64,000 nt of DNA from Varroa destructor (taxonomy: Eukaryota > Arthropoda > Arachnida > Mesostigmata > Varroidae), in assembly GCF_002443255.2 (NCBI RefSeq), contig NW_019211455.1, positions 53,654,801 through 53,718,800 on the forward strand. The letters are read 5' to 3'. A model generated the notes under the pieces. The model ran no database searches, was not told the origin of the DNA, and saw only the letters and a program-made list of their open reading frames with translations. The position numbers and the translations under genes were made by a program. This document shows, piece after piece, positions 23,445 through 36,060 of this stretch. Every line of letters starts with the position of its first letter. The stretch's first letter is position 1.

Positions 23445-25550
23445 ACGTTGTTCTAATAGATTAACTGGAGGTAAGAGGCAGTTGGGAATAGATGGAGAAA
23501 AAGAAAGTCAGAAAAAAAGGTCCGAAGTGCTTCAGCCTGCTGGTAAGGACGGCAACGACGACCAGAATGATAAATATTGATGATGGTGCTGATGTCAAGA
23601 GGGAAAGGGAGATGGATGTCATATTGGACTGCGTGTGTAAGTGTGCGTGAGGTTATGATGAAACGAGGAAGTATGAAGTGAGTAAACGTGGCTAATAGAA
23701 CGTGGCATTATTTTGCTATGCCGTACAAAGCGACGTCCGCACAAACAGGACGCTCTCATTGTCGTTTGTGTTACCTTGCAGACATCTTGTGGTCGTCTTG
23801 GCGCGGAAAATGGACCTGATGATCTATGAGAAAAAGGTAACGGAGTGGAAGTGAACCACAGAGCTTATTGTTATGAGTCGTATGGTTATAGAATAGAATA
23901 AGTGAATGAAGATTAAACTTACTACTGAGAAACTATGTATGTATATAAATCGCTTTTTGTGAAATTAGTTGGTGACAAACCTAGCAGGCTGGTTTGGTAA
24001 GTTAAAATAAGTAATAACTGTGCTGTACCCGAAGAAAATGATCTTATCGAACCCCTTTAGCAGTTTCTATAACCGGAAAATCGTGCTTTCTTATGAGATA
24101 CGGACAAATAAACCTACATCAAGGTTTCGTCTGAATTTTGAGCTGAACATAATTAATAAAGTCCATCAGTCTGTAAACAGCATCAGCAAGATATTATTTG
24201 TAATGCTACTTTCTGTCAATCCCACGGACACAGTAAACACTTTGACCATAAGTTAATTCCCGCAGAGAACGCTACGCGATTCAATTCTTGCAAGCTTCCC
24301 ACTATGAGCCGGTCACTCTAGATTTTAACGAACGAAACTCACCCTAAGAGCGAACGTGGCCAAGTAAAAAAAAAAATACAAGTAACCGTAAACGTAAGAC
24401 CTTCTAAGCACCCCCTAGCAAAATCTTCCTTACTGGACAAATATCTGAGCTAAACCACTAAATTCTATGAATGCATTATTTCTACTTTACTTTTGCCGCC
24501 CGGACTAATTTAAGAACAATGAATTTCAACCAAAAAAAAGATGACCTGCTGCGCAATCTTTTTTCGGTTGGCGGCTAAGGCCAACCAGTACGCCAACGAA
24601 GTAGTTCAAGTATTATGGTTACAATTGCTACACAGTACGGTAGGACTGCTGCGGCCTATTTCGATAGGTTTCGTGAGCTTAAACTTACCACGCTCGAATC
24701 ATTGGGGTCCATTCGACCGTGTTCGTATACATGTGAGACGCATGCATGTTAGCTAAGAATGAAAGCTAGGGGTCCTATCAGACGCAATCAGGTTCAACTT
24801 ACACAAGTGACCCGGTCACTTTCTACGTCTAATTATAACGTAGCCATTGACGCACCGGCTGAAAAATAGACATAGCAATTAGCTGTTGAAGTTCCGCTTT
24901 GTCTGTCCCCCGAAGAATGCTAGCAGTTATCGAAAACAACCCAATAGGCCCCGTTCTCTATGCCGTTGTACTCTATTGTGTTTTTCGTAGAAATGCATAT
25001 TTACTGTTCTGCCTTAAGCAAGCAAGCAGCAAATCTGTAGCGGTAGGTTCGTAAACGGGGATCTTTACAGCCGCCTGCAGTTGCTGTTTAGGCTCGACTA
25101 AAACATTATCTCATTTATAGTATGAAGTATGTAAATCTGACGTAATCGATTTAACGTTACGACTTTTCGAACTCGGTTCTAAACCGGGGGTAACGCATCA
25201 TTGAGGACATCGTTAAACAAACATTAGCGGTTAACTTGTCGTTCAGGGCTCATAAATTAAAAGTACGTACACAGTTGTTAAGAAACATATGTATTTGACT
25301 GTTCTCAATAATCCATTTGGTAACGACCGGAAAACCCGGAAGCATCAATATACGGTTTTATACTTCGGCTTCGAAGTTGTTGCCTGTGCGATACTGAAAG
25401 ATTCATTGCAGCTAAAGGAAATACTTAGGTCCGACTTTTGATCCGAGGTCTGCGATCAGTGTTTCGACTTGCGGTTGCCAAATTCCATGTCCCTCCGCCT
25501 ATGTTATGCGCTTCGTATCAAATGTACGGCTATCGTATAGAAGGGTCGCC
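23445..25550. other. Intergenic or intronic DNA, no gene seen
   Basis: The part from 23465 to 23900 is purine-rich and the remainder AT-rich. No supported ORF or RNA gene. Confidence 0.45.
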
Positions 25551-25564
25551 ATATATATATATAT
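25551..25564. repeat. (AT)n microsatellite
   Basis: Seven dinucleotide units. Confidence 0.8.
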
Positions 25565-27210
25565 GCCCAAAAAATTAACAATCGGCTATGCTCGTCTACG
25601 ATGAGTTCTGGCTAGCCAGTATTGGCTAAAGCACCAACGTTATCGTCAGCGTCTATTTCATTAGCCATTCTGATACTTATGAAATAAACGATGATAAAAA
25701 ATCGAGAGCTCGTGAGAGATATCATAATTTAGGCTTCTTTCTTTTCGCAGCATTTTGTCGTCACTCGAAAGGGATACATACGAGACAATGGGGCTGTTCT
25801 ATACGTTATCAAATCAGAGGTTCCATAAAACGACATCAGCGATACCTATTCAGCGTTATGAGCAGCGTCGGCCGCCAAAAAACCGTTCGCAGAAATTGGC
25901 AGTGACTAACACAAAATACTCCTATTGCTTATACAATACATAGTCCTGTGCTTATACAGTCGTTCGAAGTCGAACCCAGCTCAAGGGAGGTTTCATCATA
26001 AAAATAAGTCACTAACAAGTCGTTATTGTTCAACATATGTATGAAACCCAACTGTGAAACAACCGATGCCATCGCTTTTGTTTCCTGCTTCATGATAAGG
26101 CTAATGCACCCCTTAACAAATGTTCCGTCGATACTCAGAATTCTACATCGCAGAGAGCTAGAGAACCAAAGGATATATTTTGTCCCTGTAGTCTCGTTCA
26201 TAAACGTGTGCTTGCCCCCGATTGTGAAGGTGAATGTAACTATGCTCATAGTCTACTTCGAATACTATGCCTTCATGTTAGCATAACAGAAATCTTACCC
26301 CTACCGCTCCTAGTAGCATATAATAACTACATACTTGATTGTTTGATAACGTCTCAGGAGAGATTTGATCCCGGCTTTATCAAGCTATGCACGCATTTCT
26401 CTTTTAGTTTTTCATTATTTTCGCGCCAAACAACATATTACAGCTTCTAGCCGGTTTGCAGTCTATCGTGGTCGGATAAGATAGTCACGCGTGGCCTACA
26501 GGCCAAAAATTGTCACGATGCAATATTACATGTTCGTACCTCAGCGTCAGTAGCGAGAACGAGGTGCGCTCGAAGATGATTAGTTCGAGCCATCAACTAA
26601 GACGCGGTAACAGAAGTGTCACCGTAGCAACAATAGAATCGACATTTGACGGAGGTAACAATGAGCGTTCACTGGACACTCAAACGTTAGGACTGCTCCG
26701 TCGTGTTCTTTCTATGCCTTCCTTAATACAACCGCATTAAAGTCGCATTACTCTTCAATCGACTGGGTGGACAGAAATCGAAAGACTCATGAGCAAAATA
26801 CATGTTTTTTCCTTGTCCGTATATCACGGCTGGCCGTCCACGATCGTGTGGTTCGTTGTTTAGCGTCATCGACAGCTCCACCAGTGCCATGTTGCCAACC
26901 GGTGTCGAACGGGTAGCTACGAGAACGGTGAATCGTACGCTGATAATTGGTATATTCGCAGTAGCGGTCGACAATATCTTATAATTCTATAGAAAAGTGC
27001 ATACGAGATGCCCATGATTATGTTGACGATGATTGTTGATAGCAGACGATAGCGGCCAATTCCAGTTTCTTTGAAAGCTCCTGTGGCCATGGTTGGTGAC
27101 ATCGCGTTGCTAGATTTGATAGTGGCAACAATATTTTGCTTGTCTACATGAGCAAGTCGGCGGACGCACAGTGAGCCGATGGCGGCGGAAAGTGTCGCGG
27201 GCAACATTAG
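25565..27210. other. Multiply open region of unknown nature
   Basis: From 25929 to 27207 open frames of 76-106 codons follow each other on the minus strand (25929-26249, 26723-26974, 26917-27207), with plus-strand frames overlapping. The first minus frame contains SIDGTF, faintly reminiscent of MULE-type transposases, but nothing else supports that family. The series could be a decayed mobile element or several exons, and I cannot assign it. ATTCTATAG occurs at 26984-26992. Confidence 0.25.
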
Positions 27211-28860
27211 AGTAAATCGACATTATTGATCTCAATGGCAGTTACCCATCATAGTCGAGTCTCGCCTTTGCTGCTAATAGCGTACACTGACACCGAACGA
27301 TACGAGCTATTCAGTAATACCATATGAATCGTATTGATACGTAACGAAGAGACTAAATTGGGTCGTGTTGTGTTTTACCACTGCTACAGGTTGATTTGGC
27401 CGAGGGCGAACCGTTAAAGCGGCCAATGGATTGGCGAGCTATAAGCACACAAAAAGCTGTTGTTCATTAAAACTGCTGACAAACTTGGACGACGGAGAAC
27501 GCGAAACAGCAAGAGCGGGTGGAGGGTGGTGGGTCGCGCTCCTGTAGCACTAAACTCCATTTGTCCTCACGCCGACGCAGTTGTACATTCAGCGGGTTGA
27601 ACAGATAAATACTCAGGACGCCTGGGTGCTCCTGACGTAAAAAAGGGCGTTTTCCGTCACGTTGTTTCGTCACCGTTTAGCCCTACAGCTCGACCGATGT
27701 TGCTGAGGATGGTGATTTTGATGATAATGACCATGATGATGGTGGCTACGCAAATGCTGGTAGTGAGCAGTGAGCAACAGCCTTCGACATCCGGCATCCT
27801 GTTGGTGGCGGGGGCGGTCGTGGTAAGGACTTGATGGATAGCAGATGGCCGATAATGACGGGCCAACACCATAACGATAGCAAGTACCATACGTGGCCAT
27901 TGCAAGCGGCAGTCGGTCGATTGATGAAAGTGGACGAAGTGTGGCCGTTGTTGGGCCACAGTGATACGAGGTGCGTTTGCGCTTAGCGTCTGCTATTACC
28001 CAATCGTTACGACAATAGCGTTTATACGTTCAAACACCGATGCGATGGTGGAGCTGTAGTTCATCAGAAAGATGCCTAAGACATTGAACAATATCTGACA
28101 AAGAGACGGCGAGAAAACTGATTTAACTACGACCCTATTTGCCGCTGTTTCTCGAGCAGCTTCAGGAGGCTTCTTCCTGTCAAAAGCAGTTGAACCGATT
28201 TGAGTATCCGAGTGGTGTCACCTGCATTAGGACTGGCGGGGGGTTTCTTTCTTACCATTGTTTGCTGTCAATAAGGTTGCAAGCTTTTAGCGTTAGACCC
28301 CCTATTCGGAATAACGACCACAGCTATCGAAACCGCAATAGCAGTAGTAAATAGTATGATTAATTGTGCAGGAATTGAAATGATAGCTGCAAGAGAAGAT
28401 CGAGCGAATCTGCCTGTCAGTATACAGATATTGTCGTCGATAGGGATGTATGTGTAAGTTGGACAACGGGTAATTTTATACTGATTATTTGCACTACGCG
28501 TCTTTTAGAGCAAAATTCTTCCAATTTCTTATACGTCTCACAGGGTTAATAAAAGGATCTCGAGCTTTACTAATTCCCTCTCTTATAATCTCCATCCTGG
28601 GTCCATTATAGTTCATGCACTATCTAAAGCTCTAGCTTGCAATAAACCTGTCCACATGTAATCCATTAAATGAATCTAGGCCTTTAGACACAAGCCTTTG
28701 TTATATATTATTGTCCTATTTACGTAACTGTTTTTACCACATGCTTAAGTTACGGTAGTTCCCTTTCAACTTTTTTTTTGCATTGCTATCCTTTTTTTTA
28801 ACCATGAACATCTTTCTCATCTTTAAGGTGTACGTATGGGTGTATGTATTAATCAGACAA
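27211..28860. other. Non-coding DNA, no gene seen
   Basis: A GATGATGG-like imperfect trinucleotide stretch lies at about 27700-27745 and produces acidic or His-rich shadow translations. The segment from 28500 to 28860 is T-rich and could include the 3' flank of the retroelement that follows, but no boundary is visible. Confidence 0.4.
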
Positions 28861-29089
28861 GTCTCTCATGCTGACCTATTTGTCTAGCACTGTAGGACCC
28901 CTAAGCCCTGGAACCCGTATTGGGGCTTGGGCAAACAAAAGCTTGCAGGTACGTCTAGTAGATAAGTGAATGTAATGTTGGCGTCTCGGTCCATTTTCTT
29001 GTAGGGTTTTCTCTTTTGCCGGCCACGGTAGCCTTGTACAGGCTCTTACCTTTTTCCCTTCCGACGTACGGGGCTGGGCAGTAATGTCC

Positions 29090-30124
29090 CGTCAATTCTC
29101 GCCTAGTTGGCCACCGAGTCCGTCATCTCACATCTTGTAAGGTGATCTTGTTTGGTCCATCAGTTGTTCGGCCCTTTCTCGCGCTAGTGCTCCTTCTTCA
29201 TCCACTACACTCTTGACCAGTTGTTGTCTTCGATGCCATTATCCAGCTGCCTAGCAGATTTACCGAGCACAGTTGTGGAGACCGATGCCTCTGTGAGTCT
29301 TCGTTCAGCGGTCCAGCTGTGCACGGGTACCAGCGCAGGGCAGTATGCTTGGCATCATCCTCGCGCTGGTGCTCCATTTGGGCACGCGTATCGGTGAGAT
29401 CGCCTTGCGTATTCTGCGGAAATATCACGTCCCGTTAAGAACCTCGTCATGCATAATACGTTGGTTCCCCTCCGAGTCTATCCGAGCAGCAATCATCCAA
29501 CTGATGGCTTCTAAATTTCAACACGCTATCAGCTGTCACTCTGCTTGCCAGGTAATCCTGGTTGCATCCTCCAGTTCGTTCAGGTTACGAACAGAGTTTT
29601 TCCATAGTATTCAATAGTCCTCAACCTTAAGTTCCAAAATATTGATCCAGGTAGAACTAAGACTGCAGAAGTACTTTGTCCTGTACATCTAAATGATACA
29701 AGATGCAGAAATACATTAGACTTTTTGTAGTAGCGCTTTGTTCTCTATCGCCGTTGATGCCGGTTCAAGCTAACGTGAAGCCCTGATTCAGGTTATGAAT
29801 TCGGCGACCGACATGAAGAGCTTCTGTTTCCTTTCGTTTGACCTGTAGATACATGGCAGCATCGTGGCGAATTCCTTCGTCATCCTAATCACCTGTTGGA
29901 TATGAAGGTTTCCCTCATTCGTCCACCTAAGTATACCCTTTGGTGTCTAGCTATGTTTACTATTTTACGTTCTGTGGTGTTCAGGCAAAGCACTAATCGG
30001 CCTATGCTACATTGTTCCGACCAAAATGAGCTTTTTTGCTTTGGGCTGCGGTTAGGGCCATACCATTAACTGTCATGCATTTATAAACGTTCGTGAACAC
30101 TTCATTGACGTACTTTCTCAATAT
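29090..30124 (-). pseudogene. Decayed non-LTR retrotransposon (R1/Jockey-like LINE) ORF2, C-terminal half
   Basis: Read on the minus strand, three parts of a LINE ORF2 appear in the correct order. First, at 30002-30124, a frame with ILRKYVNEVF and CMTVNGMALTAAQSKKA matches the post-YADD segment of the reverse transcriptase (usual form WMTxNGLxLAPxKTEAVLL). Second, at 29788-30050 in another frame, RHRPISA-like, KGILRW (usual KYLGVWLD) and MLPCIYRSNERKQKLF then MSVAEF match the thumb region, where the family has LARIMPN, SxxRKLL and VxxSILLYG. Third, at about 29200-29650, a WQAEW-like motif is followed by traces of the Cys/His knuckle (CPN-GAP, REDDAKHTAL) and a NNWSRV tail. Frames shift between blocks and several in-frame stops interrupt them, so the copy is dead. 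The 5' half (endonuclease, RT palm) is missing or unrecognisable. Confidence 0.85.
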
Positions 30125-30137
30125 GTCCGAATGATAC

Positions 30138-30210
30138 TTAGTGGATAATGTATTTGCCTGCCAATCCTAGGGACACGTTGTGGTCTGGATTCGAACGCGG
30201 GCTCAGACAC
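30138..30210 (+). repeat. tRNA-derived SINE-like segment
   Basis: TTAGTGGATAATGTATTTGC at 30138-30157 is a typical A box and D-arm of tRNA-derived SINEs. GATTCGAACGC at 30188-30198 is a B box with two differences from GGTTCGANNCC. The A-to-B spacing of about 48 bp is tRNA-like, and GGGCTCAGAC after the B box also fits such SINEs. Stems do not pair well, so it is not an active tRNA gene. It begins 14 bp from the last recognisable LINE residue. On the far side, the minus strand at about 30235-30280 reads GQNIAVM, which might be a broken YADD neighbourhood. The SINE may therefore have inserted into the LINE. Confidence 0.5.
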
Positions 30211-33030
30211 AATTTATGCTGGCGGGAGCCAGTCGTCGGATCGAGTGCATAACGGCGATATTTTGCCCGACACTCTACGTAACAGCACCACACCGACATC
30301 ACACCTTCATTCCAATAAGCAAATGTCCCTAAACAGATGAACAGTTTTATTTAATACCTAACAGCTTCTGTTCAGTGTCTTCCTATCTGTTTGCGACAAC
30401 CTCTGCATCGCTCACCGGTGATACGTAGACTCCATTTGGCCACCAACATGCCGCCGTCTTTACTAGTTGTTCACTAGCTGTTCCGGGCGCCTTTCGTTAT
30501 TCCCTGAACCGCTTTTTCTTTTTTGGTCCACGCGTTACTTTTGCCCCGGACATGGTCTTCTTCAATGTTTTTTTCTCTAGCTACTGCTAAGGACCTTATT
30601 TTTGGATACGACTGGCGCAGCAAAGACTTCACATTTTGCTATTACTGAAAATTAGCCAAACATAAAATCCCTTCGACGCTCATTTCGGTTGGTTCTTAAA
30701 TGCCATCCCATAGTGGTTGGATGTACCGTTTTTTTACTGCGTGCCTTTCTGAGTGTGGAAGTCCACTCGTTTTGAAGAGGAAAAGAAAGAAAGAGAGCGA
30801 GTAACGCTGCGTTTCTCAGTGCTCACGTGTGCAAATTCTATGATAGCATTTCGTTATTTTTGTTCCCATTGGTTTTGTAACCACTCGTTGTTGGCGCGAT
30901 GTTGAGTCCTCCTGGAGTTTGGATTGGGTTTGCTGGATGGCGGTCTCATTTCCAGCGAAGCCGGGGAAGAAGAAAGGGATGCTTGTAGAAGCTTGGAACT
31001 GAGTCACGAACCTTCCCTTTACCTCTATTTTCCTTGTAGCGAAGAACTTCAAGATAAGTAGCCTCAGTACAGCTACGTACGAAGCATCGCGCTTACATCT
31101 CGTTTCCCTACGCCGTCGGCATAAGAAGAGAAGTCGCCGCGCTCGCCAGCATCGTACACACTATTTTTGCGGCAGCTACGTAACGTCTCTTTCATAAGCC
31201 ATGAAAGACACCGTCTCCGCAGAATATTCCCTCACTAAATTTCAGCGCAGCTCTTAGTCCAACCTGCCCTAACCACACCACTTGAACGGGGGCCTGCGCC
31301 CGTTTCAGAGAGTAGTGCTTCCGAATAGACGGTACAGACAAGCTGACGCGATGCGGGAGTGGCAACAGCAGCAGCAGTGGCACGGTATAACGAGAAGCAT
31401 GCCGTTGTTATCGTCGCCCTATGCGTCTTCTTGTGCACGTCGCACCAATGTCTTTTAACGAGTCTGGACGCTGTATCTGTCTTTGCTGTGCATGCCGCAC
31501 GCGGCAGGATGTCTTGGCCGCCGGAATATAGCTGGATTCGTACTGTAAGCACTACCTATCTTTTTCGTCCTTTTAGCGCATGCACTTCGAGGCGCGGGTG
31601 TGGTGCAGCACGTTGAATGCACGACGCCACATGACGTGCTGTTAAAGATGATGGTGCAATTTAAGGGGAGTACGTAAAGTGAAGAGATTTCGAGGCTGAC
31701 GGAAGAGAAAGTGGCATTTGGTCGTGCGTCCAAATTCGGCTGATGTGAGTAGCGACGATTGCCACTTCCCCTACTTTGCCCAGGGGAGGCAGATTACCCC
31801 ACAATCGGGCAGACTGCAGTACGTTTTTCCGTTCAACTTTTTTGCATTCCTCAGAAATTATTTTGATAAGTACCGCTATTAATACAGATAGAGCAACAAT
31901 AGCAATAAATTATCATGAATCAAAATGAAAAATGTCACCTTTATCTCACTTTCTATGCGAATGGTTTATTCGTGTACAGCTGAGTAGACTCAAGGCGCGC
32001 AGCTTTAATTTCTACTATAGAAATGGGCAGATTACTGTGATACGCAGCATTTGGTGCCGGCATACATAATGAATAAAAAATATCAATACAAAAACAATTT
32101 GTAAAAAAAATACACGCGAGACTGCATAAACAAATTAGCTAGGTACAATTGTTGGCCTAATTAGGAAGAATGTAATAATGGTTTTCCTGGTCCTTTATGC
32201 TAAGTTAGATCGTTGGGCTTATAAGTATGTATTAACAGCGAAGACTTTGTTCCTCAGTTTTGAGAAAAAATAATTGAAGTACCGGTTTTGGGTTGACATG
32301 GGTTGATACGTTTGTGTCATTGTTGCCACATATAGCTCGATGTATTGTGGAGCTAACGTAGTGCCCGCGGCCTCCTGACTATGGCTCCGTTCTCTATGTA
32401 GGCCCTTCTTAAGCGATAGAAAAGCGATAATCGGTTGGATCATCTCCTTTATATCATACTTCCGTTTCCTTCCTTATGTCATCTCACGTCCACATGGATG
32501 GTCTCGCGATAGCGACTCAGGATCAGAAGTATAAGCGGACAGCAGGCGCATCTAAAGAAGCGGCGGCAGCCTACTGATGCAGAGGAAATAGACGGCTTAG
32601 CCATTGGGTCGCCTTGAATCTACAGAGTTGGTTGATTGGTTGGCTCATGTTTGACTTAATTTCACCCATTCTTTTTGCTGTTGTTGTTGCCTTCCCTATC
32701 TTTTATCTACGTCACCCCCTGTAGCTTATCTTCACAACCTAATCGTTGGCACTCGGCTATCTTCTCATAATGATCTCTTCTTTTTCGAGTTTGTCCTCTA
32801 CTGCCACTCCAATGGAACCACTTTGTCTGTTATGGTTTGTTAGTGTTGCGACGTTTTCGCCCAGAGGGTATAGCAATTGACAGTGCCTCAGAGAAGATAC
32901 GTGCAATACGGAAAGCGCATCGACTGAAACAACAGTTCCTAGTTATATATAGGCAAACGAATCCAAGCTGCAAGACCAAAGAAAAAAGGGACACACACCA
33001 GTATTGTTCTATTTTTCCTATTTTCCTTTC
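30211..33030. other. Intergenic or intronic DNA, no gene called
   Basis: The first 100 bases may hold a further scrap of the neighbouring LINE. At 31190-31740 several frames on both strands are open in moderately GC-rich sequence with no recognisable motif. Around 31860-32450 the sequence is AT-rich. No RNA gene was seen. Confidence 0.4.
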
Positions 33031-33282
33031 GAATTACTGCTGCTATTCTAGCAACAGCGAGGACAGTGGCGACGACGTTGAACAATTTGAACCCGACAAT
33101 ACGACTCTGTGATGCGAAGCGGATCCGGGTGCGAGACGAGACAAGACCAGCTATATCGTCCGACACCCGCTGCTTGCCAAAGGCAAGACGTGATGCAGAC
33201 CGCCTCACTTTACCCTATCAACGACCGACAACAACGAAAACATCACACCACTATCACCAAACGCCATAAGCATTGTTCCGGC
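33031..33282 (+). other. CpG-rich 5'UTR-like segment
   Basis: GC- and CpG-rich relative to the AT-rich DNA on either side. It lies immediately upstream of the ATG at 33283 and could be an untranslated leader. No TATA box or clear initiator was recognised. Confidence 0.2.
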
Positions 33283-33393
33283 ATGGACCGTCACAGTCTC
33301 AATCGGTTGATGCTTCTCTGTCTGTTCGTCCGGCTATATCTGCCGTTAGCAGCTGATCGAGTTGTTGCCGTTATCCACAGCAGAACCTCTTGA
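33283..33393 (+). CDS. Short ORF with signal-peptide-like N terminus, unproven
   Basis: A 36-codon ATG frame in good context (GGC before, G at +4), ending at TGA. Residues 1-24 have the layout of a secretory signal: a short polar start with Arg/His, a hydrophobic core (LMLLCLFVRLYLPL) and Ala-Ala before Asp at a likely cleavage point. Only about a dozen residues follow (DRVVAVIHSRTS), so it would be either a very small secreted peptide or a first coding exon whose donor I could not place. The same frame is open upstream to 33109. A GC-rich leader-like segment precedes it. I recognise no homologue. Confidence 0.2.
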   Translation: MDRHSLNRLMLLCLFVRLYLPLAADRVVAVIHSRTS

Positions 33394-36060
33394 CGGGTGC
33401 GCCAGCTACCGTCGTCGGCGGGAATAGGTCGCGGTTACTAGTGGCACAATTTGTATAACCAATGCTGGATTGGCTAGCAGAACAACTAAAAGCGTCTAAT
33501 ATCGCCAACTTGATTGAGGCCTCTCCATTGACTATGGCTGTACGTAGCTAACTGTATGTCGTGAATGCTAGCCATGACGATCTACTCGGAGTCGATGATT
33601 ATCCCTATGAGCAGGAGGCTCTCGGCGTTTTAGCGCTCCTATTGACTCGGTATGCTATTGCTAGTAGGCAAACGAAAAATTGGACTTTTATTCAATCGTG
33701 TAGATTTCTCTTATCAGTCTTCTCAGGCGTGTGGGTTGTCGTCGCTAGATGATGTGCAGCTGAATAGTACCCGGCGTGACGAGGCAATCTAATTGTTTTT
33801 TTTCCCCATTTTTCAGTGCTTTTGACTTCTTGCACAGCTTAAACTGACCTATGAAATTATTTTTTCGGTATAGCATTAAGGACTTTACTCTGTTGGAAGA
33901 TCTAGTCTGGTGGGGTATTGTTGGATTTATCTGGGGTTTCTACAACAAACCTTTGAAACAACGTAGTAACCGTATGCTATAATGACTGCCCGCTCTTCTA
34001 TTGGAATCACCAATAGCAACGCACTCAGATTCATATTATCCGTCTAGAGCACGCCGCCTCCTAAGCTCTGACCATTGATCGACGTTGTTTGTCATCTAAA
34101 AACCTGTTGCGCACTAATCGGCCTCCTTCGATGGCAGATCATAAGATTTTTCGTCAGACAAATACTATATTGATACTGCAAACCAAGCTCCGAAAAATTG
34201 GGGTCAATTAGAATAAACTGTATCGGCCAAAAATCGTATTTTGAATCAAGGTGACAGGGAAGGACGTACTAGGGAAAAAAAACCTGATTGACTAGGTTAC
34301 GTCTGTCCACCCGGTGACAAAGACATTCAGATGCGTCTATTATGTAGAACAGTACAGCATTGTATCGTATCGGTAGGCTTGTTTTAAACAAAAATTAGTT
34401 ACCTCACCGTCGAGCTAACAAGGAGTTTGGAGTTTCTACCTATAATCAGCTATCTAAGCCACAATACAGTAAAAAAAAAATAAGTAAAAATAAATACATG
34501 CTCGCTTTCAAGAAACATGACATTGAATGGAGTGAGATGGTGCAATATTATTTTAAACGTTACGGTACCTCTTCTCTCTCGAGGATGATTCCACCCGGCA
34601 GCTTTCCATAAGTATTCATGTTAAATCCATGAAGTGTGGCGTCGGGCTGAATCGAAGGCAGCAGCAGCCTATTTCACAACAGGTACTAGCTTTGCCTCCG
34701 GATAGATGCATTCGTAGCGAATCAACTGGGTAGCATTTCAGGATCAACGATACAATGAATATAGAGGTATCGTTGCATGACCCTCGTCAAACTCGAACCT
34801 CGTGAAGAAAACAGCGACATAGTGAAGAGAGTTTTGTCAAATTTAACTGACCCAATTATAGCAAGAGCCCAAAGGACAAATCGGTTACATAAGGACTCCT
34901 CCTTTGTTCAAAAGCTCTCGGTGATAGAGCAGATGCCGTCTTTTTACTTAGGCTAAATCGCAGAGGCCCAGCTTTAACATGCATTGCCTCGCATTGACGA
35001 AAACTTATTGGCCCGAACTCGACGCCCCTCCACCATTCTGTGCGTTACAACAGATTGGTTCCTGATTGCTTTCTTTATTTGATCCGGCCCTTCACGGCGT
35101 GTTGATAATCATTGTTTCGAACAACCGCGTGGCTGGTTGTTCTTCGTTCAAGCCTCGTATCTGCTGGTTCTCTTATTGTATCGGCTCATCACTTCGTTTC
35201 CCGGCAGACGTCACGCTTTTAACAATCGCGACTCCACTCCAACTGTTGGCCAAGCCAACGACCATAGATAGCATATTTACTTGTCGATCGACAGTTTCGA
35301 GTAATCCCCCCACTCGAATGATTGTGTTTAGTGGCGTTAGTTTACTCGTAGCAATTTCCGATTTCGGACAGAATCTATTGAACAAACCTTAACCCCTACG
35401 TGCATGATTATTCTATAAACTGTTGATGCAGTCGATCGTGCTCATAACCTGACAGATTGCACCCTGAAGGAAATCTGTGATACATTAGCTCAAGCCTTGA
35501 TACTCAGTCAATATCGCTCCCAAATGCGAGCAAGAGGCTATCATGGGCTTAATATAATAGCATTTGAAAGAAAAACCATAAATGGTAGTAGAATTGCTCG
35601 TCATACTTGTCGTGCACCTATTATGTATAACACATGCATACTGTTGTTCTTTCTTCTTCAAGCGTGTTTCAACAATTTGGTTATTATATATCTTAAGCAC
35701 CTGCTTCCATGATTACCCAGGGAAACTGACCTTCTCTACATTGGTTGTTTGTAGCCTTAGCAGTAAATTCTTATTACCGTACTTCCGTCTGCATGATTAA
35801 ACGTATGCCTCTGAAAATATGTGTGAAAACACATGTGTGTGGCAGTGGACATTTGCAGATATTTATATCTATATGAAAATGAAATATGGACACACAGATA
35901 GCGGTTGGTACAGCGGGTTTGTTATTGTAGAAGCGGTCGAAGCCGAGACCGCTGCATCGGCCTCTATATCCATTACCTCGATTGCAGTTGCAGCCACCGT
36001 AGTCGTGTTACTGCAGTAACAACAGTTACAGTAGGTTATTTTTTTACATATAAATATATT
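33394..36060. other. Intergenic or intronic DNA, no gene called
   Basis: Short ORFs on both strands. At 35066-35392 the plus and minus strands are both open. The minus frame contains IRVGGLLE, superficially like the RVGGRL motif of BEL/Pao elements, but no neighbouring motif supports this. Confidence 0.4.

Noticed and set aside
25929..26249. SIDGTF motif suggesting a MULE-type transposase
   Set aside because: Only one short motif matches. The expected downstream acidic and His/Cys residues were not found, and terminal inverted repeats were not seen.
34771..34800. Minus-strand B-box-like GGTTCGAGTTT
   Set aside because: No A box was found at a plausible distance.
35173..35385. IRVGGLLE resembling the RVGGRL motif of BEL/Pao elements
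   Set aside because: The residues that normally follow (HPIILP, H-H zinc site) are absent and the opposite strand is equally open.
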